Source of the DNA: Cellvibrionaceae bacterium 1162T.S.0a.05 | GTDB taxonomy: Bacteria; Pseudomonadota; Gammaproteobacteria; Pseudomonadales; Cellvibrionaceae | Direction of reading: 5' to 3' | DNA: 64,000 nucleotides | Assembly: GCA_000964245.1 (NCBI GenBank) | Contig: LANB01000001.1 | Span: 1,591,501 to 1,655,500 of the forward strand | Shown here: positions 51,437 to 61,080 of the stretch, in pieces | How positions within the stretch are numbered: the stretch's first letter is position 1 | Layout: each line of letters opens with the position of its first letter | The notes under the pieces: model-generated | Databases searched by the model: none | The model's input: only the letters and a program-made list of their open reading frames with translations | Told to the model about the DNA's origin: nothing | Position numbers and translations under genes: made by a program

Positions 51437-51817
51437 ATGACTAGAAAATTAATCTCCAGCGGTTCAGAGTTTGAAAAGAAAATCGGGTACTCGCGCGCAG
51501 TGGTCGATGGTGACTACGTATTTGTTTCCGGTACCACGGGTTTCAATTATGACACGATGAGTATTTCAGACGATGTTGTGGCGCAGTGTGAACAAGCGTT
51601 GAAAAATATTGCCAAGGCCCTTGAACAAGCCGGTTCGTCGCTGGAGCAGGTCGTGCGTATCACCTATATTTATCCCGATAAAAAAGATTTTGAGCCCTGT
51701 TGGCCTGTTCTCGAAAAATACCTTGGTGAGGTGCGCCCTGCGGCAACCATGTTTGAAGCCGGTTTATTGGACGAGGCAATGAAAGTTGAAATTCAAGTTA
51801 CTGCACGATTGAACTAA
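51437..51817 (+). CDS. RidA/YjgF/UK114-family protein
   Basis: 126 residues. ALKNIAKALEQAGSSLEQVVRITYIY and EVRPAATMFEAGLLDEAMKVEIQVTA carry the family signature; Arg in VRPA is the residue that binds the imine carboxylate in active RidA. Likely hydrolyses reactive enamine/imine intermediates or a related ligand. The stop overlaps the following acyltransferase ATG (TAATG), so both are read together. Confidence 0.9.
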   Translation: MTRKLISSGSEFEKKIGYSRAVVDGDYVFVSGTTGFNYDTMSISDDVVAQCEQALKNIAKALEQAGSSLEQVVRITYIYPDKKDFEPCWPVLEKYLGEVRPAATMFEAGLLDEAMKVEIQVTARLN

Positions 51818-52701
51818 TGAAAAATTTTCGAGCGCGACTCGCACGCGTGTCTATTGCAACCATTGGTGTGATGCCGCTGGGCGTTTCCCAGGGTATCGGC
51901 AGTTTTTTGGGGCGCTTGAGTTGGTTATTCAAGGACCGCGGTGCGCGTGTCACGCTCGATAATTTACATTTTTGTTTTCCCGAATTAGGCAAGCAAGAGC
52001 GTGCCGCGCTCGCTAAAAAAAGCTTGCGGGAAACCTACAAGGTTGCTGGTGAAAGTTTTATCGTTTGGCAGCGCGGCCCCGAGTGGGCTCTCAAGCGCAC
52101 CTTGAAAATTCATAACGAAGAGGTGCTGAAAAGTGCGGTAAAACACGGACGGGGTGTTGTTGTTGCGGTGCCGCATTTCGGTAATTGGGAATTTCTTGGA
52201 GCACATCTCGACCACTATGCGCCGACAACCGCGATGTATCAGCCGCCTAAAAAACCCTGGTTGGAAAAATTAGTCAAAGAAAAACGCGAGAGTTTAAAGA
52301 TGCGCCTGGTGCCGACTAACGCACGTGGTGTTGCAGCACAATTAAAAGCGTTGAAGGAAGGCGGCATTGTTGCGATATTGCCAGATCAGGTACCCGCAGA
52401 AGAAAGTGGTATTTATAGTCCTTTTCTCGGTATGCAAGCCTACAGCATGACACTGATTCATGGTTTTGTTCAGCGCACAGGCTGTAAGGTGATCATGGGC
52501 GCAGCCAAGCGTGTGAAAGAGGGTTTTGAAGTGCATTATTTTGAAGCGGACCCGGACATATACGCAGAAGATCAGCAGCGCAGTGTGGATGCCTTGAATC
52601 GTTCCATCGCGTCAGTGATCGCAATTGCAAGAGAGCAATATCAGTGGGAATACAAGCGCTTTAAAAAACAACCCAACGGGATCAACCCCTACAGCGCCTG
52701 A
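51817..52701 (+). CDS. LpxL/HtrB-family lipid A acyltransferase
   Basis: 294 residues. One N-terminal hydrophobic segment, the HX4E catalytic motif at His120-Glu125 (VPHFGNWEFLGAHL), ILPDQVPAEESGIYSPFLG and EQYQWEYKRFKKQPNG are typical. Adds a secondary acyl chain to lipid A at the inner membrane. A similar gene lies here in Pseudomonas (PA0011, from memory). Its TGA abuts the stop of the opposite-strand gene with no base between. Confidence 0.9.
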   Translation: MKNFRARLARVSIATIGVMPLGVSQGIGSFLGRLSWLFKDRGARVTLDNLHFCFPELGKQERAALAKKSLRETYKVAGESFIVWQRGPEWALKRTLKIHNEEVLKSAVKHGRGVVVAVPHFGNWEFLGAHLDHYAPTTAMYQPPKKPWLEKLVKEKRESLKMRLVPTNARGVAAQLKALKEGGIVAILPDQVPAEESGIYSPFLGMQAYSMTLIHGFVQRTGCKVIMGAAKRVKEGFEVHYFEADPDIYAEDQQRSVDALNRSIASVIAIAREQYQWEYKRFKKQPNGINPYSA

Positions 52702-53550
52702 TCACAATTCTTTTAGATTCAGCCAGTAATCTTCGCGTTCCAGCGGTGTTTGAGGATGCAGGTTGGGATTTACAAGGCTGAATGCGCGGCGAGCTTTCAT
52801 GTTAGAGCGTTCAAGTGCGTCTTTTACCATCGGATCATTGTAGAAATAGGTGTTGAATTGACCGTTTGCCAAAGCGGTCTCGAAGCCCTGGTGTATGGCT
52901 TCTGCCAGGGCTTGATCTTCTTGCCGCACAAAGAGGTAAAAAGGCAGGCGATAGATCAAAACCAAATCGGTATCAACAGTAAGGCCCAGATCTGCGCGCG
53001 CTGCAATTTCAGTGAAGGGTTCGTTAGCGCCTCTTGGAAAACCGTCGAAGCGGCCACCCTCAACCATGTAAAACAGGTTGTCATATTTACTGGTGGTGAT
53101 CACTTGCAGGCCATTTTCGCGCAAAATCTCCACGTCTGGCCAACCCTGGCCCTGCCCGAGGGTAAGTTTTTTTAAATCATCGAGGTTGCGAACGTCGGTG
53201 AACTTGCGTTGATTTTCGGGGTTTATGATGCAAATTCGGTGGCCGAGCAAACCTTTTAGTAAAGGGAAGCGAATCGGCCGAAGCATTTCCTCGGCGTCTG
53301 CATTGGAGGCCAGCCACATCAAATCCATGTTGTTTTTCTGAAGTTCTTCAATTGCGCGAGTTTGGGTAATGGGCTCGCGATTGATGACAACCTCATAGTC
53401 TCCAGGCATGTTGGCAAGAGCGACACGCAGAGCGCCAACGGCATAGGCATCCAGGGGGTGTTCGGTTTGATTTACACGAATTTTACGTGCATCTACCGCG
53501 CCGGAAAGGAAAACAAGTACCAACAAAAAAATAGAGGAAGAGTACTTCAC
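52702..53550 (-). CDS. Periplasmic solute-binding-like protein (SBP family 3 type)
   Basis: 282 residues. Signal peptide about 1-21 (ends GAVDA). RVALANMPGDYEVVINREPITQTRAIEEL, MDLMWLASNADAEEM, LTLGQGQGWPDVEIL, FYMVEGGRFDGFPRG and YRLPFYLFVR follow the two-lobe fold of amino-acid-type binding proteins. No ABC permease or ATPase is near, so it may serve a distant transporter or act as a sensor. Convergent with the LpxL gene with zero spacing. Confidence 0.8.
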   Translation of the reverse strand: MKYSSSIFLLVLVFLSGAVDARKIRVNQTEHPLDAYAVGALRVALANMPGDYEVVINREPITQTRAIEELQKNNMDLMWLASNADAEEMLRPIRFPLLKGLLGHRICIINPENQRKFTDVRNLDDLKKLTLGQGQGWPDVEILRENGLQVITTSKYDNLFYMVEGGRFDGFPRGANEPFTEIAARADLGLTVDTDLVLIYRLPFYLFVRQEDQALAEAIHQGFETALANGQFNTYFYNDPMVKDALERSNMKARRAFSLVNPNLHPQTPLEREDYWLNLKEL

Positions 53551-53687
53551 TGCAGTTATCCGTAAGGTTTGAGGGGCTTTCTTATAACTTTAGATGAAAT
53601 TCTGCAGCTTGCATGGTGGACAATCGCGCCAGGGTGGGGGATTTCGACAGGCGGGGATGTGCGGCACCAAAGAATACAGTCTGAGCC

Positions 53688-55136
53688 TTATTTTTTCCAA
53701 AACAGGGGAGAAAAAAGGACTAGCAAGGTAAAAACTTCCAGCCTTCCCAATAGCATGGCAAAGCAGAGAATCCATTTGGCGGCATCATTGATACTGCCGT
53801 AGTGGGCGGCGACATCGCCGAGGCCTGGGCCCAGATTGTTGATACACGCACCGACAGCAGTAAACGCGGTGAGAAAGTCGAGGCCAGTGGCGAGCAAGAG
53901 GACCGTCATTGTTAAATAAGCAACAACATAAATGGCAAAGAAACCCCACACCGCTTCGACGATTCGATCGGAAACCGTTTTAGGGCCTAACTTGATAGGG
54001 AAAACGGCATTGGGGTGAATCAAGCGGTGAATTTCCCTCACACCCTGCTTGATTATTAGCAAGACGCGAATCATTTTTATGCCGCCACCGGTTGAGCCTG
54101 CACAGCCCCCCATAAAGGCAAACATAAAAATAAATACGGGCAAAAATGTGGGCCAGGCAGAAAAGTCTGTTACACCAAAACCGGTTGTTGTCAAAATCGA
54201 AACCAGTTCAAAACCGCCATTTAATAACGCCGTTTTTGCGGGGTATATCCCGGAGAAATATAAATAGGAACAGGTTGTGACAAGACCCAGAATGATCATC
54301 GAACCGTAAAAACGAAATTCCGGGTCCTTGAAATAATGTTTAATACCGCGCGCGTGCCAGGCGAAAAAATGCAGCGCAAAATTAACGCCCGACAGAATCA
54401 TAAAAACCATGCAGATAAGCATGATAAGCGGACTATCAAAATAACCAATGCTTTGATCGTGTGTTGAAAATCCACCGATGGCAACGGTAGAAAAGGCATG
54501 GCCAATCGCATCGAAAAGCGACATGCCCGCAGCCCAATACGAAAATGTGCAGGCGATGGTTAATACCAGATAAATGGTGAATAACACTTTCGCTGTTTCC
54601 GTTATGCGTGGTGTGAGTTTACTGTCTTTTACCGGCCCGGGTGTTTCAGCTCGATAAAGTTGCATGCCGCCGATACCTAGCATCGGCAATACCGCCACGG
54701 CGATAACAATAATTCCGATTCCACCTAACCACTGCAATTGCTGTCGGTAGTACAAAATTGCGCGCGGCAAATTGTCGAGACCGGTGAGTACCGTTGCCCC
54801 TGTGGTGGTTAAACCACTGAGTGATTCAAACACGGCATCCACCAGAGTGAGTTGCGTGGCATCTGCCAGGTAAAGAGGCAGGGCACCAAAAGCAGCCAGT
54901 ACAATCCAGAATAAAGCCGTTACCAAAAAACCATCGCGTGTACGTAAATCTTTTTTCACACGATAAACCGGCAACCAGATTAATAAGCCGGTGATAAAGG
55001 TAATGCCAAATGCAGTGATAAAACTCCCGTAGGTGGCATCCTGATAATATAGGGAAACCAGAATAGGTGGCAGGAGGGTCAAGCTAAATAACATTAGCAA
55101 CAAACCCAAAACTTTTGAAATGATGGTGAAGTGCAT
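53688..55136 (-). CDS. trkH: Potassium uptake protein TrkH
   Basis: 482 residues, about ten membrane helices with four selectivity-filter-type loops (SLSGLTTTGATVLTGLD, STVAIGGFSTHD, ILTTTGFGVTDFS, GACINNLGPGLG). Inner-membrane ion-conducting subunit. Start overlaps the trkA stop by one base (TAATG). Confidence 0.95.
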   Translation of the reverse strand: MHFTIISKVLGLLLMLFSLTLLPPILVSLYYQDATYGSFITAFGITFITGLLIWLPVYRVKKDLRTRDGFLVTALFWIVLAAFGALPLYLADATQLTLVDAVFESLSGLTTTGATVLTGLDNLPRAILYYRQQLQWLGGIGIIVIAVAVLPMLGIGGMQLYRAETPGPVKDSKLTPRITETAKVLFTIYLVLTIACTFSYWAAGMSLFDAIGHAFSTVAIGGFSTHDQSIGYFDSPLIMLICMVFMILSGVNFALHFFAWHARGIKHYFKDPEFRFYGSMIILGLVTTCSYLYFSGIYPAKTALLNGGFELVSILTTTGFGVTDFSAWPTFLPVFIFMFAFMGGCAGSTGGGIKMIRVLLIIKQGVREIHRLIHPNAVFPIKLGPKTVSDRIVEAVWGFFAIYVVAYLTMTVLLLATGLDFLTAFTAVGACINNLGPGLGDVAAHYGSINDAAKWILCFAMLLGRLEVFTLLVLFSPLFWKK

Positions 55137-56596
55137 TAGAAGAAAGTAAAACCGACCTGGAATAAACGCTCGACGTCCTTGGTGAATCGTTTGTCTACGA
55201 GGAAGACAATCACATGGTCACCGGACTGAATAATGACATCGTCATGCGCGATGATCACTTCGTATTCGACAGTGGTCTCTCCTTTAACATGCGTTGAGCC
55301 TGGTGCAAGTTCATGGCCGCGTGCGACATCGGCAACAGCCTCTTTGTGAATTTCGCGAACTATGGCTCCAATATTTGCGCCTTCGGGCAAATCAATATCT
55401 TCAATACATTTACCAACAACTTTCGACGTTCGTTCATCGCCGTGCGCGATCACTTCAATGGCTTCCGCAGCTCCGCGACGCAGGCTATGAACATTCACAA
55501 TATCGCCGCGGCGAACATGGGTCAGTAAACTGCCGATGGTGGTGAGTTGTGGTGAAATCGCAATATCGATTTCACCGCCTTGAACCAGATCCACATAAGC
55601 GGGATTGGTAATCAAGGTCATCACTTTTTTTGTGCCCATGCGTTTGGCGAGCATGGAGGACATCACATTGGCTTCATCCGAATTGGTAACGGATAAAAAT
55701 ACATCGGTATCTTCAATATTTTCTTCCAGCAAGAGTTCCTGGCTGGTGGCGCTGCCGAGCAAAATAATACTGTGGTTCAATTGTTCATTCAGGAATGCAC
55801 AGCGTGTTGCGGAGGCTTCGATTATCTTTACGGAATATTTTTTCTCGAGAAGCTTTGCAAGCCGCAAGCCGATGTTGCCACCGCCGGCGATGATGATGCG
55901 TTTATAAGGGCGATCAAGTCGGCGTAGCTCACTCATCACAGCGCGAATATTGGATTTTGCCGCAATAAAAAAGACTTCGTCGTCGGCTTCAATGACGGTA
56001 GAGCCGCTTGGCTGAATTGGACGATTGCGTCGATAAATCGCCGCGACACGCGTTTCTACTTTCGGCATGTGTTTACTTAAGTAACGCAATTCCTGACCGA
56101 CCAGGGGGCCACCATAATAGGCCTTTACAGCAACCAGTTGCGCACGGCCCCCGGCAAAGTCGAGAACCTGCAGGGCACCGGGTTGTTCGATCAGTTTGAA
56201 AATATAATCAGAGACCAATTGTTCCGGGCTGATGATCACATCCACGGGCACGGCGTCGTTGTGGAACAAGCCTTCGTAAGAGGCGTATTCCTGCGCGCGG
56301 ATGCGGGCGATTTTAGTGGGGGTGCGAAAGAGGCTGTGAGCAATTTGGCAGGCGACCATGTTGATTTCATCGACCCCGGTAACGGCGATTAACATGTCTG
56401 CATCTTCGATGCCCGCTTGTAGCAGTACACCCGGATGCGAAGCGTGACCCACTACCACTCCGATATCGATGCGATTGCGCAACTCCTGCAAGCTCGCTTC
56501 ATCGCTATCGACTACCGTAATATCATTTGCTTCACTCGAAAGATTGGCTGCGAGCGTTCCGCCGACTCTGCCTGCTCCGAGGATAATAATTTTCAT
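55136..56596 (-). CDS. trkA: Trk potassium system peripheral protein TrkA
   Basis: 486 residues. Two RCK/NAD-binding halves: [28 protein letters not shown] and [28 protein letters not shown], each followed by a TrkA-C domain. The second TrkA-C domain contains about 29 extra residues (near 422-450, between GAIVRE and VIIAHDDV) compared with the usual 457-458-residue protein. Gates TrkH in response to nucleotides. Confidence 0.95.
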   Translation of the reverse strand: MKIIILGAGRVGGTLAANLSSEANDITVVDSDEASLQELRNRIDIGVVVGHASHPGVLLQAGIEDADMLIAVTGVDEINMVACQIAHSLFRTPTKIARIRAQEYASYEGLFHNDAVPVDVIISPEQLVSDYIFKLIEQPGALQVLDFAGGRAQLVAVKAYYGGPLVGQELRYLSKHMPKVETRVAAIYRRNRPIQPSGSTVIEADDEVFFIAAKSNIRAVMSELRRLDRPYKRIIIAGGGNIGLRLAKLLEKKYSVKIIEASATRCAFLNEQLNHSIILLGSATSQELLLEENIEDTDVFLSVTNSDEANVMSSMLAKRMGTKKVMTLITNPAYVDLVQGGEIDIAISPQLTTIGSLLTHVRRGDIVNVHSLRRGAAEAIEVIAHGDERTSKVVGKCIEDIDLPEGANIGAIVREIHKEAVADVARGHELAPGSTHVKGETTVEYEVIIAHDDVIIQSGDHVIVFLVDKRFTKDVERLFQVGFTFF

Positions 56597-56712
56597 AGCG
56601 GGGCCTTGGTAATGGAAATTCCTGCATGCTGGCCGTATTCATTCTTATTAGACCATAAATGCGCCCTTTGCCTGGCGCAATCGGGGCAAGCTTAACAAAA
56701 GTTCGGCGGGAA

Positions 56713-58014
56713 TTAGTGATGTTTTTTAATTAAACGCGCGTAGTAAAAGCCGTCGTGGCCATCTTTCTGTGGCAAAAGTTGCCGTCCCACTGTGCGTTCT
56801 TCTCCCCATTTCGCGGCGATGGGGTCGTGCAAGGCATTGTCGTGGCTGTTTAAAAAGTCGAGCACCACTTTCTCGTTTTCTTGTGGGAAAATCGAACAGG
56901 TTGCGTACACGAGAATACCGCCGGGCGACAGACAATCCCAAACAGATCGCAAAATGCGCGCTTGTAAGGAAGCCAGTTGCTGGAGATCCCCGGATTGTCG
57001 CAAAAGCTTGATATCCGGATGCCGCCGAATAACGCCGCTGGCTGAACACGGCACATCAAGCAAAATGCCATCGAAGTGACGGCCGTCCCACCAATCTTGC
57101 GGCTGTGCGGCATCGCCAACCTTGAGCGTCGCCTCCAGGCCGAGGCGATTGAAATTTTCTTCAACACGTTGCATGCGCGTTTCATCAATGTCGATACAAA
57201 CCAGCTCGCCAATTTGAGGGTCAATCTCCAGTATGTGAGCCGCCTTACCGCCGGGCGCGCAACAGGCATCCAGAACACGCGAGCCTGGTGCAAGCGACAG
57301 AAGATGGGCAGCAAGTTGCGCCCCTTCATCCTGGACACTGAACAAACCGTTTTCATAGCCGGGCAAATCGCTTACCACTGCCTGGCCAAGTAATTGAATA
57401 CCATTGTGAGAAGCTTCCGTTTCCTTGAATTCGTGACCGGCATTCTGCAGGCATTTACGATAGGTTGCGCGATCCGTTTTCAAGGGGTTGATGCGAATTG
57501 TTAACGGCGGGCGCGAGTTGTTCGCGGAGAGAATTGTCTGCCATTGCTCGGGCCATGCGCGCTGGATTTCATCAATCAACCAATCGGGATGTGACCAATA
57601 AAATGAATTGTCTTCGGCGAGTTGCGCCTCCAATTCCTTGTTGCGTCTTTGATAATGTCTCAGAACGGCATTCACCAACTTACTGGCCCAGGGCTTTTTA
57701 ATTTTTTTTGCGGCTTCCACACATTCTGATATGGCGGCATGATCCGGTACACGCAGTTCACGCAATTGATACAAACCGAGAATAATCAGGGCATAGACAT
57801 CCTGGTCCTTGCTACGCAGGGGCTTGTCTATCAAGGTCGTGGCAAGGCGATCCAATTGGTGAAAGGTGCGCAAACTGCCAAAGCACAATTCCTGGAAAAA
57901 GGCTTTTTCCCTGGGCTCGATTTGTTGAATTTGTAAATTAAAACCACTGGAAAGTGAGGCCTTTCCGCCCAATACGGGTGCGAGGGTACTTGCTGCAATT
58001 GCGCGTGTATTCAT
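56713..58014 (-). CDS. rsmB: 16S rRNA (cytosine967-C5)-methyltransferase
   Basis: 433 residues. N-terminal NusB-like RNA-binding domain, then a Rossmann methyltransferase with DACCAPGGKAAHILE, the two catalytic Cys motifs LDVPCSASGVIRRHPD and YATCSIFPQENE. 16 bases after fmt. Confidence 0.96.
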   Translation of the reverse strand: MNTRAIAASTLAPVLGGKASLSSGFNLQIQQIEPREKAFFQELCFGSLRTFHQLDRLATTLIDKPLRSKDQDVYALIILGLYQLRELRVPDHAAISECVEAAKKIKKPWASKLVNAVLRHYQRRNKELEAQLAEDNSFYWSHPDWLIDEIQRAWPEQWQTILSANNSRPPLTIRINPLKTDRATYRKCLQNAGHEFKETEASHNGIQLLGQAVVSDLPGYENGLFSVQDEGAQLAAHLLSLAPGSRVLDACCAPGGKAAHILEIDPQIGELVCIDIDETRMQRVEENFNRLGLEATLKVGDAAQPQDWWDGRHFDGILLDVPCSASGVIRRHPDIKLLRQSGDLQQLASLQARILRSVWDCLSPGGILVYATCSIFPQENEKVVLDFLNSHDNALHDPIAAKWGEERTVGRQLLPQKDGHDGFYYARLIKKHH

Positions 58015-58030
58015 GTGTCCTTATCCGCAC

Positions 58031-58972
58031 TTACTGAAGTGCAGTTCCAGCTTCTATCAGCTTAGCGTAGCCATTTAAAAACTCTTTAATGTCCATCAAC
58101 TTTTTGCCCGGAAGTTGCACATTTTGAATACGAATGGCGCTGTTTTCGCCGCAGGCAACATCAATACCCTGGTAACTAACCGCCACAACTTCGCCCGGCA
58201 CGGACTCACACTTGGGTAGAACCTCAGCCTTGTATATTCGTAGGCGTTTATCTGCAATTTCGGTAAAACAAACGGGTACAGGATTAAAAGCGCGAATTTT
58301 TTGTTGTATCTGTTGTGCGCTTTGTTGCCAGTCGATTTTGGCGTCCTGCTTGCTGAATTTGCGGGCGTAACACGTTTGCGTTTCGTCCTGTTCTTCAGCC
58401 TGAATACTGCCCTCGCATAGTTGCGTCAGCACCTTCAATAGGGCGGGTGGCCCGAGGGTGAGTAGGCGGTCGTGCAAGTCACCCGCTGTATCGTCTCCGG
58501 ATATCGGGCAGCGGGATTTGTAGAGCATAGCACCTGTATCGAGGCCTTCATCCATTTGCATAATTGTGACGCCACTTTCGGTATCACCTGCTTCAATTGC
58601 CCGTTGAATTGGCGCTGCACCCCGCCAACGGGGCAGCAGGGAGGCATGCACATTGAGGCAACCAAAACGAGGCGCCTGCAAAATAGCGAGCGGCAAGAGC
58701 AAGCCATAGGCAACGACAACCATGACATCCGCGTTGAGCGCGGCGAGTTGCTGCTGTTCCTCGGGGTTTTTAAGGCTCGTTGGCTGAAATACGGGAAGTG
58801 CATGTTGCTCGGCCAGTACTTTGACCGGGCTTGGGCTCAAGGTCTTGCCGCGGCCAGAAGGTCGATCCGGTTGGGTATACACCGCCACGACCTGATGTTC
58901 TGAAGCAATCAGGGCTTGTAAATGCGCGGCAGCAAATTCCGGCGTGCCGGCGAATATCACACGAAGAGTCAT
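58031..58972 (-). CDS. fmt: Methionyl-tRNA formyltransferase
   Basis: 313 residues. RVIFAGTPEFAAAHLQAL, the core NVHASLLPRWRGAAPIQRAIEAGD and GVTIMQMDEGLDTG are family hallmarks. Formylates initiator Met-tRNA; Def removes the formyl group later. 18 bases after def. Confidence 0.97.
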   Translation of the reverse strand: MTLRVIFAGTPEFAAAHLQALIASEHQVVAVYTQPDRPSGRGKTLSPSPVKVLAEQHALPVFQPTSLKNPEEQQQLAALNADVMVVVAYGLLLPLAILQAPRFGCLNVHASLLPRWRGAAPIQRAIEAGDTESGVTIMQMDEGLDTGAMLYKSRCPISGDDTAGDLHDRLLTLGPPALLKVLTQLCEGSIQAEEQDETQTCYARKFSKQDAKIDWQQSAQQIQQKIRAFNPVPVCFTEIADKRLRIYKAEVLPKCESVPGEVVAVSYQGIDVACGENSAIRIQNVQLPGKKLMDIKEFLNGYAKLIEAGTALQ

Positions 58973-58990
58973 GGTTTTTTATCGTAAAAA

Positions 58991-59503
58991 TCAGGCGCGG
59001 GCTGCGGCTGCGTGCTGTTTTTCCAGCTTCTTGCGAATACGCTGGCGTTTAATGTTGGAGAGGTAGTCCACAAAGAGCTTACCGTTCAAATGGTCCATCT
59101 CGTGTTGAATGCAGACTGCGAGCAAGCCTTCAGCCTCGTTTTCGAAGGCCTGACCTTCGCGATTCAATGCCTTGATAAGCACCTTGCGCGGGCGTTCAAC
59201 CCCTTCAAAAAAACCGGGTACGGATAGGCAGCCTTCCTCATATTCGAACAGGGTCTCATCCAGAATGCTTATCTCAGGATTGATGAAAACCAGGGGCTGA
59301 TCCTTGCTTTCGCTCAAGTCCATCACTATAACTTGCTTGTGCACGTTAACCTGGGTTGCGGCGAGGCCGATACCCGGCGCTTCGTACATGGTTTCAAACA
59401 TGTCGTCGACGAGTTGGCGGATACTGTTGTCCACTGTCTCAACGGGCTTGGCGATAGTCCGCAAGCGGGGATCCGGAAATTCGAGTATGGGCAATAAGGC
59501 CAT
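58991..59503 (-). CDS. def: Peptide deformylase
   Basis: 170 residues. The three motifs are complete: GIGLAATQV (about 44-52), EGCLSVPG with metal ligand Cys92, and HEMDH with His134, Glu135 and His138. First gene of def-fmt-rsmB. Confidence 0.97.
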   Translation of the reverse strand: MALLPILEFPDPRLRTIAKPVETVDNSIRQLVDDMFETMYEAPGIGLAATQVNVHKQVIVMDLSESKDQPLVFINPEISILDETLFEYEEGCLSVPGFFEGVERPRKVLIKALNREGQAFENEAEGLLAVCIQHEMDHLNGKLFVDYLSNIKRQRIRKKLEKQHAAAARA

Positions 59504-59913
59504 GTATTACTTTACCTTTGACTTCATATTCAAGTTTGTCTGTGTTTGCTCAAGATAGTTGGCTAAAGACGTGACAAACTTCCAGTAATAAGCTAAGTTT
59601 CGTTGCTAACATTATGATCGAAAAGGAGTTATACTCTTTTCAAACGCTCTCGTTGGTGCATTTCAGGCTCGCGAAAGTCGTTGATCGAACATAGCGAAAC
59701 AAGTCGGCGAAACATTGTCGATGGGTGAGCACCTTAAAGCGGCGATACACTCGGCTTATCTACACCTAAGTGTAAGGCCAAAGTTTCGAATTTAAAGTGG
59801 ACACCAAATGCAGGGCCAGATGGCCAGTTATAAAAAGAGGCGCAACAGGCCTCGGCGGCAACATAGTGCTAAAACTATTATAACGCCTTGCCGGATTTAA
59901 CAGGATTTTTACG
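59504..59913. other. Divergent gap between def and the tsaP-like gene
   Basis: 410 bases with no convincing gene (the longest rightward reading, from ATG 59614, is 26 codons). It must hold the promoters of both units. Seen: ATAGT/ACTAT flanking six bases near 59865 and GGCC-AGAT-GGCC near 59815. No clear -35/-10 pair. Confidence 0.4.
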
Positions 59914-60942
59914 ATGAAAAAATATTTTATCGCTTTGAGCCTGGCTTTGTTTGTGGCCAATCTGGCTTTTTCACAGAGCGAACCGCGCTTACGGGCTGAT
60001 GTGCCTGATACCTACACCGTAGTCCGTGGCGATACGCTTTGGGACATTTCGGCAACGTTTCTACAAAACCCCTGGATGTGGCCGGAAATCTGGCACGTCA
60101 ATACACAAATTGAAAATCCCCACCTGATCTACCCAGGGGATGTGATTCGCTTGATCTATCTCGACGGACAGCCCCGTTTGACGGTGACCAACCGTCAGGG
60201 CCCCGTGATGAAATTGACACCCAATGCGCGCGTACTCACAGCAGCGGAGTCTATCGAAACCATCCCTCTGGACAGAATTAACAGCTTCCTCTCCCGTTCT
60301 CGTGTGGTGACCAAGGAAGAGCTGGAGGCCGCACCTTATGTTGTCGCGGGCGGCGATGACCATTTGATTGTGGGCGCCGGAGATAATTTTTATGCGCGCG
60401 GCCAATTCAGTGTTGAAGAAGCCGTGTACGGTATTTATCGCGAAGGCGAAGAATATCGAGACCCGGAAACGCGCGAGCGTCTGGGTATTCAAGCGCTGGA
60501 CATCGGTTCCAGTGAGCTGCGCACCGTTACTGGTGAAGTGGGTACCTTGAAGGCGACACGGTCTCGCGAGGAAATCCGCGTTGGCGACCGCCTATTGCGT
60601 CAGGAAGAACGACCCATTGATTCAACCTTCTTTCCCTCACCCCCTGCGGGCGAAATCGAAGGCGTGATTCTGGTTGTTGAAGGCGGTTTGACCCAGGTCG
60701 GTAAGATGGACGTGGTCGTCATTAACCGTGGTGCACGTGAAGGCGTTGTGCCAGGTAATGTTTTCGCGGTGTACAAGCGCGGTGCAAGAATTCGCGACCG
60801 TATCGGTGGTGGTCGCGTGCAATTGCCAGATGAACGCGCCGGCTTATTGATGGTTTTCCGCGCTTTCGAGAAAGTCAGCCTCGGTCTGGTGCTCGAAGCC
60901 GATCAGGGCCTTGCGGTTAACGATAAGATTCGCAATCCCTAA
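59914..60942 (+). CDS. tsaP: LysM peptidoglycan-binding protein, TsaP-like
   Basis: 342 residues. Signal peptide (1-20, ends AFSQS), one LysM domain (about 32-85, YTVVRGDTLWDISATFLQNPWMWPEIW, IYPGDVIRL), then a long beta-rich C-terminal part. In Pseudomonas the gene between def and dprA (PA0020) encodes TsaP, which anchors the type IV pilus secretin to peptidoglycan; the same domain order and neighbours support the name here. No pilus gene lies in the window, so the role is inferred. Confidence 0.8.
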   Translation: MKKYFIALSLALFVANLAFSQSEPRLRADVPDTYTVVRGDTLWDISATFLQNPWMWPEIWHVNTQIENPHLIYPGDVIRLIYLDGQPRLTVTNRQGPVMKLTPNARVLTAAESIETIPLDRINSFLSRSRVVTKEELEAAPYVVAGGDDHLIVGAGDNFYARGQFSVEEAVYGIYREGEEYRDPETRERLGIQALDIGSSELRTVTGEVGTLKATRSREEIRVGDRLLRQEERPIDSTFFPSPPAGEIEGVILVVEGGLTQVGKMDVVVINRGAREGVVPGNVFAVYKRGARIRDRIGGGRVQLPDERAGLLMVFRAFEKVSLGLVLEADQGLAVNDKIRNP

Positions 60943-61080
60943 ACGCTTTCCTTACAATCTCTCTCTTAGCGGCGTTTGTTTTTAACAGGCGCCGCCAGAT
61001 TCCCCACTAAAAAGTATTTGAAAAACGCATGATATTAGCTAACTGATATCTGCCACCTTAACAGTATTCAAGGATGAAGG

